Both the position numbers and the translations under genes were made by a program. 27,724 nt of DNA from Gammaproteobacteria bacterium (GTDB lineage: Bacteria; Pseudomonadota; Gammaproteobacteria; Burkholderiales; Thiobacillaceae): contig JAHJNP010000385.1 of the NCBI GenBank assembly GCA_018820745.1, positions 1 to 27,724 on the forward strand, in the 5' to 3' direction. Below the pieces are notes generated by a model, which saw only the letters and a list, made by a program, of their open reading frames with translations, was not told the DNA's origin and did no database searches. Position 1 is the first letter of the stretch. Each line of letters starts with the position of its first letter. Shown here piece by piece: positions 1 through 8,046 of the stretch.

Positions 1-1
1 C

Positions 2-703
2 ACCACCAAGTACAACCCCGCCCGCACCTGGACCCCGGAAAACGCCGTCGGCATCGGCGGCGCCTACATGTGCGTGTACGGCATGGAAGGCCCCGGCGGC
101 TACCAGTTCGTCGGCCGCACGCTGCAAATGTGGAACCGCTGGCGGCAGACCGCCAACTTCACCGACGGCAAGCCGTGGCTGCTGCGTTTTTTCGACCAGG
201 TGCGCTTCTTCCCGGTGAGCGAGGAAGAACTGCTGAAAATCCGCGAGGATTTCCCGCTCGGCCGCTACCAGTTGAAGATCGAGGAAACCACCTTCAGCCT
301 GCGCGAATACAACCAGTTTCTCGCTGACAACAGCGAGTCCATCACCGCCTTCAAGACGCAGCAGCAGGCCTCGTTCGATGCCGAGCGCGAACGCTGGCGC
401 GCCAGCGGCCAGGCCGACTACGTCAGTGATCTCACCGTGGCCGAAGCTGCGCCCGACAGCGAACTCGACCTCCCCGAAAACGGCCGCGCCATCGCCAGCC
501 ACGTCGCCGGCAACGTGTGGAAGGTGGAAGTGGAAGCGGGCGCCGCAGTGAAGCAGGGCGACTCGCTCGTCATCGTCGAATCGATGAAGATGGAATTCGC
601 TGTGATGGCGCCGTGCGATGGCCGCATCCACAAGGTGTTCTGCCGCGAGGGCGGGCAGGTGAGCGCCGGCCAGGATCTGCTGGTGCTGGTGAGTGAGGAA
701 TAG
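2..703 (+). CDS. Urea carboxylase, C-terminal part (5' end outside window)
   Basis: The gene is open at the left edge; its frame runs from base 2 to a stop at 701-703. It is the end of a biotin-dependent urea carboxylase, which makes allophanate from urea, bicarbonate and ATP in the cytoplasm. The first visible part matches the end of the allophanate-hydrolase-subunit-2-like (KipA-type) domain, with GMEGPGGYQFVGRTLQMW. About 60 charged linker residues follow, then a biotinyl-carrier domain with the ESMKMEF motif; the biotinylated lysine codon is at 587-589. The stop lies 3 bases before the allophanate hydrolase start, so the two are almost certainly one transcript. The missing N-terminus should hold the biotin carboxylase and carboxyltransferase domains. 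A fused urea amidolyase is ruled out because the hydrolase is a separate gene. Confidence 0.93.
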   Translation, partial: TTKYNPARTWTPENAVGIGGAYMCVYGMEGPGGYQFVGRTLQMWNRWRQTANFTDGKPWLLRFFDQVRFFPVSEEELLKIREDFPLGRYQLKIEETTFSLREYNQFLADNSESITAFKTQQQASFDAERERWRASGQADYVSDLTVAEAAPDSELDLPENGRAIASHVAGNVWKVEVEAGAAVKQGDSLVIVESMKMEFAVMAPCDGRIHKVFCREGGQVSAGQDLLVLVSEE

Positions 704-706
704 AAA

Positions 707-2509
707 ATGAAACCATCACTCGACATCGCCACCCTGCGCCAGCGCTACCAGTCCGGCGAACTCACCCCGCTTAAACTGGTGGACGACCTGCTCGGCCGTC
801 TGAGCAGCGAAGACGGCCACCACATCTGGATCAGCCGTCTCGACGCCGACGCCCTGCGCGCCTATGCAAAGAAGCTCGAAGGCAGGGATATCGCAACGCT
901 CCCGCTCTATGGCATTCCTTTCGCCATCAAGGACAACATCGATCTTGCCGGCCTGCCCACGACCGCCGGCTGTCCCGAATACGCCTACGTGCCTGAACGC
1001 AGCGCCACCGTGGTGCAGCGCCTGATCGACGCCGGGGCGATTCCGCTCGGCAAGACCAATCTCGATCAGTTCGCTACCGGCCTCAACGGCACCCGCTCGC
1101 CCTACGGCGCCTGCCGCAACGCCTTCGACCCCGACTACATTTCAGGCGGTTCCAGTGCCGGGTCGGCCGTCGCCGTGGCGCTCGGCCTGACGAGCTTCTC
1201 GCTCGGTACCGACACCGCCGGCTCCGGCCGCGTGCCTGCCGCCTTCAACAACCTGGTCGGCCACAAGCCGAGCTGCGGCGCGTTGTCCACGCGCGGCGTG
1301 GTGCCCGCCTGCCGCTCGCTCGATGCGGTGTCGATCTTCGCGCTCACCGCCGAGGACGCCGAGCGCGTGCTTGCAGTCGCCGCCGGCTTCGATGCCGACG
1401 ATGAATATTCGCGCCCGCTGGCGCCGCACGGCTTCGACTTCGGCCGCGCGCCCGGTTTCCGCTTCGGCGTGCCGCTGCAGAAGGACATGGAGTTCTTCGG
1501 CAACGCCGAGGCTGAGCGGCTGTTCGACGAAGCGGTGGCCAGGATGAAATCGCTCGGCGGCACGCCGGTGGCAGTCGACCTCGCCCCCTTCCTCGACACC
1601 GCGCGCCTGCTCTACGGCGGCCCCTGGGTCGCCGAGCGCTACCTCGCCATCCGCGACTTCTTCGACGCGCAGCCCGACAAGGTCTTTCCGCCGGTGCGCG
1701 AGATCATCGCCGGCGGCCGCGACATCAGCGCCGCCGACACCTTCGCCCATCTCTACAAGCTGCGCGCCTTCAAGCGTGTGTGCGATGCCGTGTGGACCGG
1801 CATCGACGTCATGCTCACCCCGACCGCCGGTACGATCTATCGCGTGGACGAGATGCAGGACGACCCCATCCGCCTCAACGCCAACCTGGGCTATTACACC
1901 AACTTCATGAACCTGCTCGATCTGGCCGCCACCGCCGTGCCGGCCGGGTTCCAGAACGACGGCCTGCCGTTCGGGGTCACCCTCGTCGCCCCGCCGCACC
2001 AGGACGGCCCGCTGCTGCACCTGGCGTCAAGAATGCAGCAGGCGCTGGGCTGCAAGATCGGTGCCACCGACCACGCGCTGCCGCCCGCCGGGAATTTGAA
2101 CCTGCTGGCAGACGGCCAGGTGCGCGTCGCCGTCGTCGGCGCCCACCTCTCCGGTCTGCCGCTCAATCACCAGCTCACCGAGCGCAACGCGCGTTGGGTG
2201 AGCGCGACGCAGACCGCGCCCAAGTACCGCTTCTACGCCCTGCCAGACGGCAAGCGCCCCGGCCTCATCAAGGTGGAAGTGGGCGGCGCATCCATCGCCT
2301 GCGAAGTCTGGGAAATGCCCGCCAGCCAGTTCGGCTCCTTCGTCGCCGGCATTCCTGTGCCGCTCGGAATCGGCAAGCTGGAGCTGGCCGATGGATCGGT
2401 GGTGAACGGGTTTATCTGCGAAGGCATCGGCGTGGCCGATGCGAAGGACATCACGGAATTCGGGGGATGGCGGGTGTGGTTGGCTAGTCTGGAAAATAAA
2501 ATTAATTGA
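707..2509 (+). CDS. atzF: Allophanate hydrolase
   Basis: The enzyme hydrolyses allophanate to ammonia and CO2, the second step of ATP-dependent urea breakdown. The 600 residues are the usual length for AtzF/DUR2-type enzymes. The amidase-signature domain fills about residues 1-440. The expected Ser-cisSer-Lys triad is visible: Lys75 in PFAIKDN, Ser149 in GGSSAGSA, and Ser173 in GTDTAGSGR, with the 24-residue Ser-Ser spacing seen in the family. The last ~150 residues form the family's C-terminal domain (for example VRVAVVGAHLSGLPLN). The ATG follows the urea carboxylase stop by 3 bases, giving a tightly coupled pair. Large open frames on the opposite strand are GC-rich shadows. Identity is very secure; expression control lies upstream of the window. 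Confidence 0.96.
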   Translation: MKPSLDIATLRQRYQSGELTPLKLVDDLLGRLSSEDGHHIWISRLDADALRAYAKKLEGRDIATLPLYGIPFAIKDNIDLAGLPTTAGCPEYAYVPERSATVVQRLIDAGAIPLGKTNLDQFATGLNGTRSPYGACRNAFDPDYISGGSSAGSAVAVALGLTSFSLGTDTAGSGRVPAAFNNLVGHKPSCGALSTRGVVPACRSLDAVSIFALTAEDAERVLAVAAGFDADDEYSRPLAPHGFDFGRAPGFRFGVPLQKDMEFFGNAEAERLFDEAVARMKSLGGTPVAVDLAPFLDTARLLYGGPWVAERYLAIRDFFDAQPDKVFPPVREIIAGGRDISAADTFAHLYKLRAFKRVCDAVWTGIDVMLTPTAGTIYRVDEMQDDPIRLNANLGYYTNFMNLLDLAATAVPAGFQNDGLPFGVTLVAPPHQDGPLLHLASRMQQALGCKIGATDHALPPAGNLNLLADGQVRVAVVGAHLSGLPLNHQLTERNARWVSATQTAPKYRFYALPDGKRPGLIKVEVGGASIACEVWEMPASQFGSFVAGIPVPLGIGKLELADGSVVNGFICEGIGVADAKDITEFGGWRVWLASLENKIN

Positions 2510-2560
2510 CACAGGCAAGTAATACGCGCTTTTGGAACCGACATTCAACCAGTTGAGGAG

Positions 2561-3271
2561 CTATATCTCGAATGCTTGAGTTGGTTTTAGAGGATTCAGC
2601 AGGACAACCTTGTCCCAACTATGTGAGATTGGCGTCAGTTCCCGAAATTGATGTCTATCTTCGGTATCAAGGCTGTGGCCGATATGGTCAGACAGTACAA
2701 GCCACCACTCGGGGTATTTGGAACGGAAGGGAGCGACCTTCCGTTCCTTCTCCGATATGCATAACTTCAAGTTTCGCAGGACTTCAGCCAGTACAAATCC
2801 ACCTGAGTCATTATCGATTCCCATACCCAGAAGAAAGAAGCTGTCATACGTACGGCCAGTACGTACAAAACCCAATTCAAGATGCCGGGTGATACGAACC
2901 GCGGTAGGAATGCGAGCGGGAGAATACATAAATTTATGCAGTTCGGCTCGAATCCTTGGTTCAAGCGTATGCCATGGTTCCAGGGGGCGTCGAACTCTGA
3001 TGCTAACGTACCAAGACTCCCCGTCTAGACTTGGTCCAAGGGTTGGAAGGTATCGCTTCATTCGTTGCCATAGCGGGACGAAAAGCTCTTCCAACCCATT
3101 GATATCACCTGTTGGTAACGTGGTGTTCTGATTCAGGCGCCTAACCTCGACAGCAATCCGTTGGTCAACCAGGAAGTCGGGGGGGATGTTGCCATCTGGT
3201 TCGTAAACAACATCCCTATATCCGAGGGAGCGCAAATACGACTCAGCGAGGCGCTCTGCGTCATCCATCAA
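2561..3271 (-). CDS. Hypothetical protein with a PD-(D/E)XK-like motif
   Basis: I do not recognise a named family for this 236-residue protein. Near the N-terminus, a helix (DDAERLAESYLRSLGY) is followed by PDFLVDQRIAVEVRRLN. Asp32, Glu42 and Arg44 fit the PD-x9-ExK core of restriction-endonuclease-like folds, with Arg in place of the usual Lys. The rest is mixed alpha/beta with no signal peptide or membrane segment, so a cytoplasmic protein is expected. The start overlaps the end of the upstream gene (stop near 3261) by 11 bases, indicating translational coupling. The cassette is visibly richer in A/T than the flanking genes, a sign of horizontal acquisition. Nuclease function is inference from one short motif; the altered Lys could mean an inactive domain. 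Confidence 0.7.
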   Translation of the reverse strand: MMDDAERLAESYLRSLGYRDVVYEPDGNIPPDFLVDQRIAVEVRRLNQNTTLPTGDINGLEELFVPLWQRMKRYLPTLGPSLDGESWYVSIRVRRPLEPWHTLEPRIRAELHKFMYSPARIPTAVRITRHLELGFVRTGRTYDSFFLLGMGIDNDSGGFVLAEVLRNLKLCISEKERKVAPFRSKYPEWWLVLSDHIGHSLDTEDRHQFRELTPISHSWDKVVLLNPLKPTQAFEI

Positions 3272-3797
3272 CCTCTCCTGTTTTGGGAAAGTTGAGAAGC
3301 CATACAGAATGACGGCCCTGTAATGCAGGGTGGTTGTGCCGGATCATCCCGCGAAGATATGAAAGTCGCATGTGACCTTCAATCAGCTGTAGGGGATGCA
3401 TTGCGCCACCCCTTGGGTGCTCTTGGTCATGGGTGTCCTTAGCGACAATGATTGGTGCCGGACTCGTCCCATGGGTCAACATGTACTTCGCTAGCCACGT
3501 ATCTTGGCGCTGTCTGTTTCGAAATAGCTCATCACCCCAATAGTCCATCGTATCAAGCCAGTTCCCAACGTGGCCAATTTGCATGATCTGTGGGCTAGTG
3601 AAAACATTCTGCTGAAAGATGAAATGCTCAATTCCTCGATCGAGCCAAAGGTCATGAAAGTCTTGCCAATGCCGATGGACCCAGTTCTGGATGACGCACG
3701 TTGGAAAGTTTGAGAGATTGGCTGGCCAACGTGCGTAGTATTCCTCGAACGGTTCCACCTCCAAGTCGCCATATCCCTTTACTTCGGGGACTTTCAT
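3261..3797 (-). CDS. Hypothetical protein with a ParB/sulfiredoxin-like motif
   Basis: The 178-residue protein is rich in aromatic residues and has no signal peptide or membrane helix. Its C-terminal third reads APIIVAKD...LQLIEGHMRLSYLRGM. This resembles the strand, then (I)(D/E)GHxRL, then helix of ParB/sulfiredoxin-like nuclease or CTPase folds. The N-terminal two-thirds (WVHRHWQDFHDLWL, QIGHVGNWLDTMDYWGDELF) match nothing I know. It is the first gene of a two-gene minus-strand cassette and overlaps the next gene by 11 bases. ATG at 3797 is the only good start. Base composition is lower in GC than the neighbours. A role in mobile-element or phage biology is possible but unproven. Confidence 0.7.
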   Translation of the reverse strand: MKVPEVKGYGDLEVEPFEEYYARWPANLSNFPTCVIQNWVHRHWQDFHDLWLDRGIEHFIFQQNVFTSPQIMQIGHVGNWLDTMDYWGDELFRNRQRQDTWLAKYMLTHGTSPAPIIVAKDTHDQEHPRGGAMHPLQLIEGHMRLSYLRGMIRHNHPALQGRHSVWLLNFPKTGEVDG

Positions 3798-3881
3798 TTA
3801 TGCACCTATGATGTGGGTAATTTGAACGTTCCAAAGTTAACGCTGCGTGAACGAAAAGATTCGATCGAGCCGAGTATCTAC

Positions 3882-4445
3882 TTATTTTTTCTTTCTGTAA
3901 TACCCCACCAACTCTCCCTTCGCCAGGATATGCCCCTGCATCGCCTCTTCCAGCGCGGCCTTGGTCGCCGGGCGCAGCACCGGCAGCACGGTGTCGAGCG
4001 CATACAGCTTGTGGACGTAGCGGTGGCGGCCGATGGGCGGGCAGGGGCCGCCGTAGCCTTCGCGCTTTCCGTCGTTGAGGCCTTCGCGCGTGCCGGGCGG
4101 CAGCTTGGGCGAGCGGGACATGCCGGCTTCGAGGCCGGGGGTGCCGGGCGGGAGGTTGTACAGCACCCAGTGCACCCAGGTCATCTTCGGCGCGGCCGGA
4201 TCGGGGGCGTCGGGGTCGTCGACGATCAGCGCCAGGCTTTGGGTACCGGCCGGCACGCCGGACCAGACCAGCGGCGGCGACTGGTCGCGGCCCTCGCAGG
4301 TATAGAGGCTGGGGATGTCTGCATTGTGAGCGAATGCGCTCGAGCTCAGTTCCATGGTCGTCTTCCTTTCTGCGGCGTGGGCGGCTCCGCTTGCCAGGGC
4401 AAGCGCGACGCTCCATCCAATCAGGCTGCGTGTCGTGTTCCGCAT
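3882..4445 (-). CDS. YbhB/YbcL-type PEBP-like protein, exported
   Basis: The 187 residues begin with a typical Sec signal peptide (IGWSVALALASGAAHA, cleavage after AHA). A phosphatidylethanolamine-binding-protein fold follows, of the bacterial Raf-kinase-inhibitor-like (YbhB/YbcL) family. Recognisable parts are YTCEGRDQSPPLVWSGVP, LIVDDPDAP, WVHWVLYNLPP, YGGPCPPIGRHRYVHKLYALD, and a C-terminal LVGYYRKKK. The ligand-pocket D-x-D-x-P (DDPDAPDP) and the GxHRY-like segment (GRHRYVHK) are present, so the pocket looks intact. The role of bacterial PEBP proteins is poorly known. The gene stands alone; the strong terminator at 4503-4532 separates it from the YajG-like gene upstream. Confidence 0.9.
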   Translation of the reverse strand: MRNTTRSLIGWSVALALASGAAHAAERKTTMELSSSAFAHNADIPSLYTCEGRDQSPPLVWSGVPAGTQSLALIVDDPDAPDPAAPKMTWVHWVLYNLPPGTPGLEAGMSRSPKLPPGTREGLNDGKREGYGGPCPPIGRHRYVHKLYALDTVLPVLRPATKAALEEAMQGHILAKGELVGYYRKKK

Positions 4446-4502
4446 GGCAGTGGCCCTCCATTCAGCTTGGAATATAGGCGCTCGCGCGGGCCGTGCGGCA
4501 AC

Positions 4503-4532
4503 AAAAAAGCGCGCCCATGGGCGCGCTTTTTT
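4503..4532 (-). terminator. Rho-independent terminator, perfectly palindromic
   Basis: These 30 bases are a perfect palindrome: six A, a GC-rich 9-base arm (GCGCGCCCA), its complement, and six T. Because A- and T-runs flank both sides, it can terminate on either strand. It lies 17 bases past the stop of the minus-strand YajG-like gene and upstream of the PEBP-like gene, so its main job is to end the YajG-like transcript. Confidence 0.92.
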
Positions 4533-4548
4533 GACTGCGATGCGGCGT

Positions 4549-5169
4549 CTATTTCGACGCCGCTTTGGAATCGGTCGATGCCAGCAGGGCGGACACGAAG
4601 GTCCGGTCTTCGAACAGGGTCTTCATGCCGTTTTCGAGTGCGCGCTCCAGCGCGATTTTGGCGTTGTTGCCGCTTGCGAGTTGCGTATTTTTCTCCATGC
4701 CCTGGGCGATGATCTGCTTCGAGTACAGGAGCGCACCGCTCTTCGATTTCACGATGACCGACAGGTTCAGGTCGGCCACGGCATCGCCGGCGAAGAAGCC
4801 CATTTTGTGATCGTTGTAGAAGCGGGTGATGTCGGCGGCGATCCTGACGAGCGCTGCATCCGAACCAAGCTGGAAGCCGCGGGCCTGAAGCTCTTTCTCG
4901 ATGGCCTTGCGGACGGTGACGGCGACATCCTCCGCAGCGGTGATGGGCGCCATCTCCATGCCGTAGCCATTCTTCTTGCTGCTGACCTTGCTCTTGTCCA
5001 GCCGCTGGTCGGTGACCTGCACGTTCACGGCAACGGTGTCAGCCCCCGCGATTCTGGAAATGCCCGCCTGCTGGGTGTAATTAAGCTCGACCTGCTCGGT
5101 AGTGAGCGCGCAGCCCGACAGGCTGGCGACGGCCATGCAGCATGCGAAGGTCAGTGCGTTTGCTTTCAT
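4549..5169 (-). CDS. YajG-like lipoprotein
   Basis: The 206-residue protein starts with a lipoprotein signal peptide; the lipobox LSGC puts the lipidated Cys near residue 20. The mature part resembles the YajG family of periplasm-facing outer-membrane lipoproteins: an early beta-strand region (TVAVNVQVTDQR), then AEDVAVTVRKAIEKELQARGF, and a C-terminal segment on stored or accumulated surface material (LLYSKQIIAQGMEKNTQLASGNNA). The precise role of YajG proteins is unknown. The gene is monocistronic, with a strong terminator 17 bases past its stop and a small hairpin at 5198-5217 just upstream of its start. Confidence 0.82.
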   Translation of the reverse strand: MKANALTFACCMAVASLSGCALTTEQVELNYTQQAGISRIAGADTVAVNVQVTDQRLDKSKVSSKKNGYGMEMAPITAAEDVAVTVRKAIEKELQARGFQLGSDAALVRIAADITRFYNDHKMGFFAGDAVADLNLSVIVKSKSGALLYSKQIIAQGMEKNTQLASGNNAKIALERALENGMKTLFEDRTFVSALLASTDSKAASK

Positions 5170-5197
5170 TTTTCTATTCCCCCTGATGAATGAACAA

Positions 5198-5217
5198 CGC
5201 TGAAACCATTTTCAGCG
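5198..5217 (-). terminator. Small hairpin, possible terminator
   Basis: CGCTGAAA and TTTCAGCG form an 8-bp perfect stem around a CCAT loop. It lies about 80 bases downstream of the minus-strand membrane-protein gene ending at 5295 and 28 bases upstream of the YajG-like start. The bases after it on the minus strand are only moderately T-rich, so it may be a weak terminator or a leader structure. Confidence 0.4.
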
Positions 5218-5294
5218 CGGCCATTATGCTTGCCTGATCCGCTGATTCACAAGCGCATAACCACGCCACCCGTTGCGGCCGATGGGTTCTTGTT

Positions 5295-5837
5295 TCAGAT
5301 ACCCCCGAGCGTGCAGATTGCCTTCAGCATGCCGATGAGTTCTGCGTCGCCGTTCAGGATTGCTACTCCACCGCGGACGCAATAGGCGACGGCTATTGCG
5401 CCAAACAGGGTGGAGACGCCCATGAGGAGGACCAACTCCAGTTTCCAGGGAACTGCGGGGTTGTCGCCCCGTTTCTGCTTGACGCGGTAGCGGTATTTCC
5501 GAAGCTGGGCGATCAGCGCGCTGACGGTGGCAACCAGCGCGGTGATCGATATCCAGGCCAGCACGCCGCCGAACATCCGGTAGACCACGCTGCCGGTGTC
5601 GATTGGGGGATTGGGGAACGCATTGAAGACGCCGGCGATCACGGCGAGGCAGAATGCGATAAGGCCGGCGAGGAAGTGGATGGTGGTGCGGTAAGGATCG
5701 TGCGCCTTCTGGTCCGTGGCCTGCTGCGCGCCAAGGACGGCGCCTTTCACCACGTCCGGAAGAGCGGTTTGCAGCTTTTCCTGGATGGCCTTTTGCACGC
5801 TGTCCGTGATGGCGTTGCTGACCTGCGGGTCCTGCAT
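5295..5837 (-). CDS. Membrane protein of unknown function, probable frameshifted N-terminus
   Basis: Read from ATG 5837 this gives 180 residues: an amphipathic N-terminus (VSNAITDSVQKAIQEKLQ) followed by three likely membrane helices (around TTIHFLAGLIAFCLAVIAGVF, VLAWISITALVATVSALIA and LELVLLMGVSTLFGAIAVAYC). I do not recognise the family. No ribosome-binding site precedes 5837. A separate frame starting at ATG 5953 encodes a signal-peptide-like start (MKVALTILLCAGSGTCRADV) that reads well down to about 5840 and then becomes nonsense. The two frames join neatly with a one-base shift, so the original gene probably ran 5953-5295 and carries a frameshift (mutation or sequencing error). Upstream residues in the 5837 frame are Arg-rich nonsense and were excluded. 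Confidence 0.6.
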   Translation of the reverse strand: MQDPQVSNAITDSVQKAIQEKLQTALPDVVKGAVLGAQQATDQKAHDPYRTTIHFLAGLIAFCLAVIAGVFNAFPNPPIDTGSVVYRMFGGVLAWISITALVATVSALIAQLRKYRYRVKQKRGDNPAVPWKLELVLLMGVSTLFGAIAVAYCVRGGVAILNGDAELIGMLKAICTLGGI

Positions 5838-6075
5838 TGCTGCACGCCATCGGCGGCGACGGTGGCCCGATAAGCCACCTCGTCGGACGCGGTGACGTCG
5901 GCACGACAGGTGCCGGAGCCGGCGCACAATAAAATTGTGAGGGCGACTTTCATGGCGGGAAGCGTCGAAGCTTTCGGGTGCCGGTCGCTTGGCAGCCGCA
6001 ACTTCGCAGCGCGTGAACATTGAATTACTCAATCTAGTATGCATTTTGCGCAACCCGCGCTGCGCGGCTGCATCT

Positions 6076-6095
6076 CGGCAGCAGGCGGCCTGCCG
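6076..6095 (-). terminator. Hairpin after the LtaS-type gene
   Basis: CGGCAG and CTGCCG form a 6-bp stem with further internal GG/CC pairing, 11 bases past the stop of the minus-strand gene ending at 6106. A nearly identical hairpin follows the GGDEF/EAL gene at 12682-12702. No T-run follows here, so it may act as a weak or Rho-assisted 3' end. Confidence 0.4.
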
Positions 6096-6105
6096 CGCCT
6101 ATCGT

Positions 6106-8046
6106 CTATCGGGCCGTGCCCGAGGCCTTCATCTTCAGCGCCCCTTCCTTGAACGCCTTGAACGCGGTCTGGTAGTAGGCCACGGCCTCGTCGCGCAGGC
6201 GCGGCTCCGGCGCAGTGGGGGTGGCGTCCCCGTTGGCGTCGATGCGGAAGGTGTCGACCCGTTGTTTGGGGCCGAGCACGACCAGCCTGTCTGCCTTCAG
6301 GTAACCCAGTTCCTGGTAGTTGCTGATGAAGGCGCGGCGGTTCTCCTCGCGCTGCTCGAACAGCGACAGGCCGAAGAAATGGTCGTCGCCGGGCAGGCCC
6401 ATCGCATCCAGCAGGGTCGGCGGAATGTCGATCTGGCTGGCCAGGCGGTCGTCGCGCCCGGACGTTAGCAATGCCGGCGCGTATAAAATCATCGGGATGT
6501 GGTAGCCCGCCACCGGCAGCTTGGTCCTGCCGGCGGCGGAGGCGCAATGGTCGGCGACGATGACGAACAGGGTTTCGTCGAACCAGGGCTTGCTGCGCGC
6601 CTGATCGATGAAGTGGCCGATCGCGTAATCGGTGTACTTCACCGCGCCTTCGCGTTTGCCCGGCGAAGGGATGTCGATGCGGCCATCCGGGTAGGTAAAG
6701 GGCCGGTGGTTGGAGGTGGTCATGATCTGCGCCATGAACGGCTTGCCGGCGGCATGGGCGCGGTCGAGCTGCACCAGGCTGTTGTCGAAGAGAAACTCGT
6801 CGGCCACGCCCCAGACGTTCGCGAAGCCGACGGAAGCCTTCGGGAAATCGGTGCGGTCGACGACGCGATAGTCGTTGCCGGCGAAATAGCCGTTCATGTT
6901 GTCGAAATAGCCGTAGCCGCCGTACAGGAACAGCGTCTCGTAGCCCTGACGGCGCAGAATCTCGCCGACCGTCGCCAGATGCTCATTGCCGGGCCGGCGC
7001 ACGATCGCCTGGCCGGGGATCGGCGGCGTGCCGAGCGACAGGGCCTCGAGCCCGCGCACCGTGCGCGTGCCGGTGGCGTACAGACGGGTGAACAGCAGGC
7101 CGTCCCGGGCCAGCGCATCCAGCCGCGGCGTCAGGCCGGCCGGATTGCCGAAGCTGCCGAGGAACTTGGCGGACAGGCTTTCCACCGAAATCAGCACCAC
7201 GTTCTTCGGCGGGCGCTTGAACGGCACGCGCTGCGGATTGAAGGCTTCGCCCTCATCCGGGTCGGGATTCAGCACCTTCGACAGCGGTTGCCGCTCGACG
7301 CCGAGTTCGGCGAGGATGCGATCCGCCTGCGCCGCAGGCAACGTCGCATAGAAGCGTTGGTAGTCCAGTTCGTTGCGCTGGTAGGCGGCGATGAAGGTCA
7401 TCAGGCCGTTGCCGGCCAGTTCGTTGGCATAGGCATTGCCGGAAAACTGCATCTGGTCGATATCGGCCAGATGCCAGACGCCCCAGGGCAGGGCAAACGC
7501 CAGCGCAGCGTACGCTACGCGCCAGCCTGTCCGCGTCGCGGGAACGCCCGCGGCGCGGATGCGCGCGCGGAACAGCCCGGTCGGCAGGGCCGCCAGCGCC
7601 GCCACGCCGGCGAGCAGGGGCACCACCGGATACGACTCGACGATGTTGCCGATCACTTCATGCGTATAGACCAGATAATCGACGGCGATGAAGTTGAAGC
7701 GGGTCTCGAATTCCTCCCAGAACACCCATTCCGCCAGTGCTCCGAACAGCAGGAGCGCCGCCATCAGGAAGAAGATCGCCAGCCGCAGTCCGCCCCGCCA
7801 GCGCGTGTTGCGCCAGCGTGCCGGCCACAGCGCGGCCCACAGCAGCATGGGCGCGAGCAGCCAGGCCAGCACCGTGAGGTCGAATCCGATGCCGCGCAGG
7901 AACAGCTCGGGCCAGAGCGAAAGCGGGGTCTTGTCGAGGCCGGTTTGCCATGCCAGGGCCAGACGCGTCAGGCTGGCGACGGCCAGAAACAATAGGGCGT
8001 AAGGCAGAAATGGCAGGGAGACGAGGCGGAATGAGCGAGATTTCAT
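6106..8046 (-). CDS. LtaS/MdoB-type phosphoglycerol transferase-like sulfatase-fold protein
   Basis: From ATG 8046 the protein has 646 residues. Five membrane helices lie within about residues 8-200, followed by a periplasmic alkaline-phosphatase/sulfatase-fold domain, the architecture of lipoteichoic-acid synthase and related phosphoglycerol transferases. Visible active-site features are Glu289 in VVLISVESLS, the likely nucleophile Thr329 in ATGTRTVRGLEA, His447 in TTSNHRPFT, and Asp499-His500 in VIVADHCAS. In Gram-negatives such proteins modify periplasmic glucans or lipids with phosphoglycerol or related groups; the substrate here is unknown. A longer reading to 8112 would need a TTG codon and adds a Pro/Asp-rich stretch unlike a membrane-protein start, so 8046 is preferred. 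A GH94 glucan-synthase-like gene lies far away at the right edge. Confidence 0.88.
   Translation of the reverse strand: MKSRSFRLVSLPFLPYALLFLAVASLTRLALAWQTGLDKTPLSLWPELFLRGIGFDLTVLAWLLAPMLLWAALWPARWRNTRWRGGLRLAIFFLMAALLLFGALAEWVFWEEFETRFNFIAVDYLVYTHEVIGNIVESYPVVPLLAGVAALAALPTGLFRARIRAAGVPATRTGWRVAYAALAFALPWGVWHLADIDQMQFSGNAYANELAGNGLMTFIAAYQRNELDYQRFYATLPAAQADRILAELGVERQPLSKVLNPDPDEGEAFNPQRVPFKRPPKNVVLISVESLSAKFLGSFGNPAGLTPRLDALARDGLLFTRLYATGTRTVRGLEALSLGTPPIPGQAIVRRPGNEHLATVGEILRRQGYETLFLYGGYGYFDNMNGYFAGNDYRVVDRTDFPKASVGFANVWGVADEFLFDNSLVQLDRAHAAGKPFMAQIMTTSNHRPFTYPDGRIDIPSPGKREGAVKYTDYAIGHFIDQARSKPWFDETLFVIVADHCASAAGRTKLPVAGYHIPMILYAPALLTSGRDDRLASQIDIPPTLLDAMGLPGDDHFFGLSLFEQREENRRAFISNYQELGYLKADRLVVLGPKQRVDTFRIDANGDATPTAPEPRLRDEAVAYYQTAFKAFKEGALKMKASGTAR

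Noticed and set aside
1142..2020. Long minus-strand open frame of 292 codons inside atzF
   Set aside because: It is antisense to a clearly conserved amidase gene and its translation is Gly/Glu/His/Val-biased without any family feature: a GC-rich shadow.
6499..7995. Plus-strand open frame of 498 codons opposite the LtaS-type gene
   Set aside because: Low-complexity His/Gln/Arg-rich translation, antisense to an intact transferase with conserved active-site residues.
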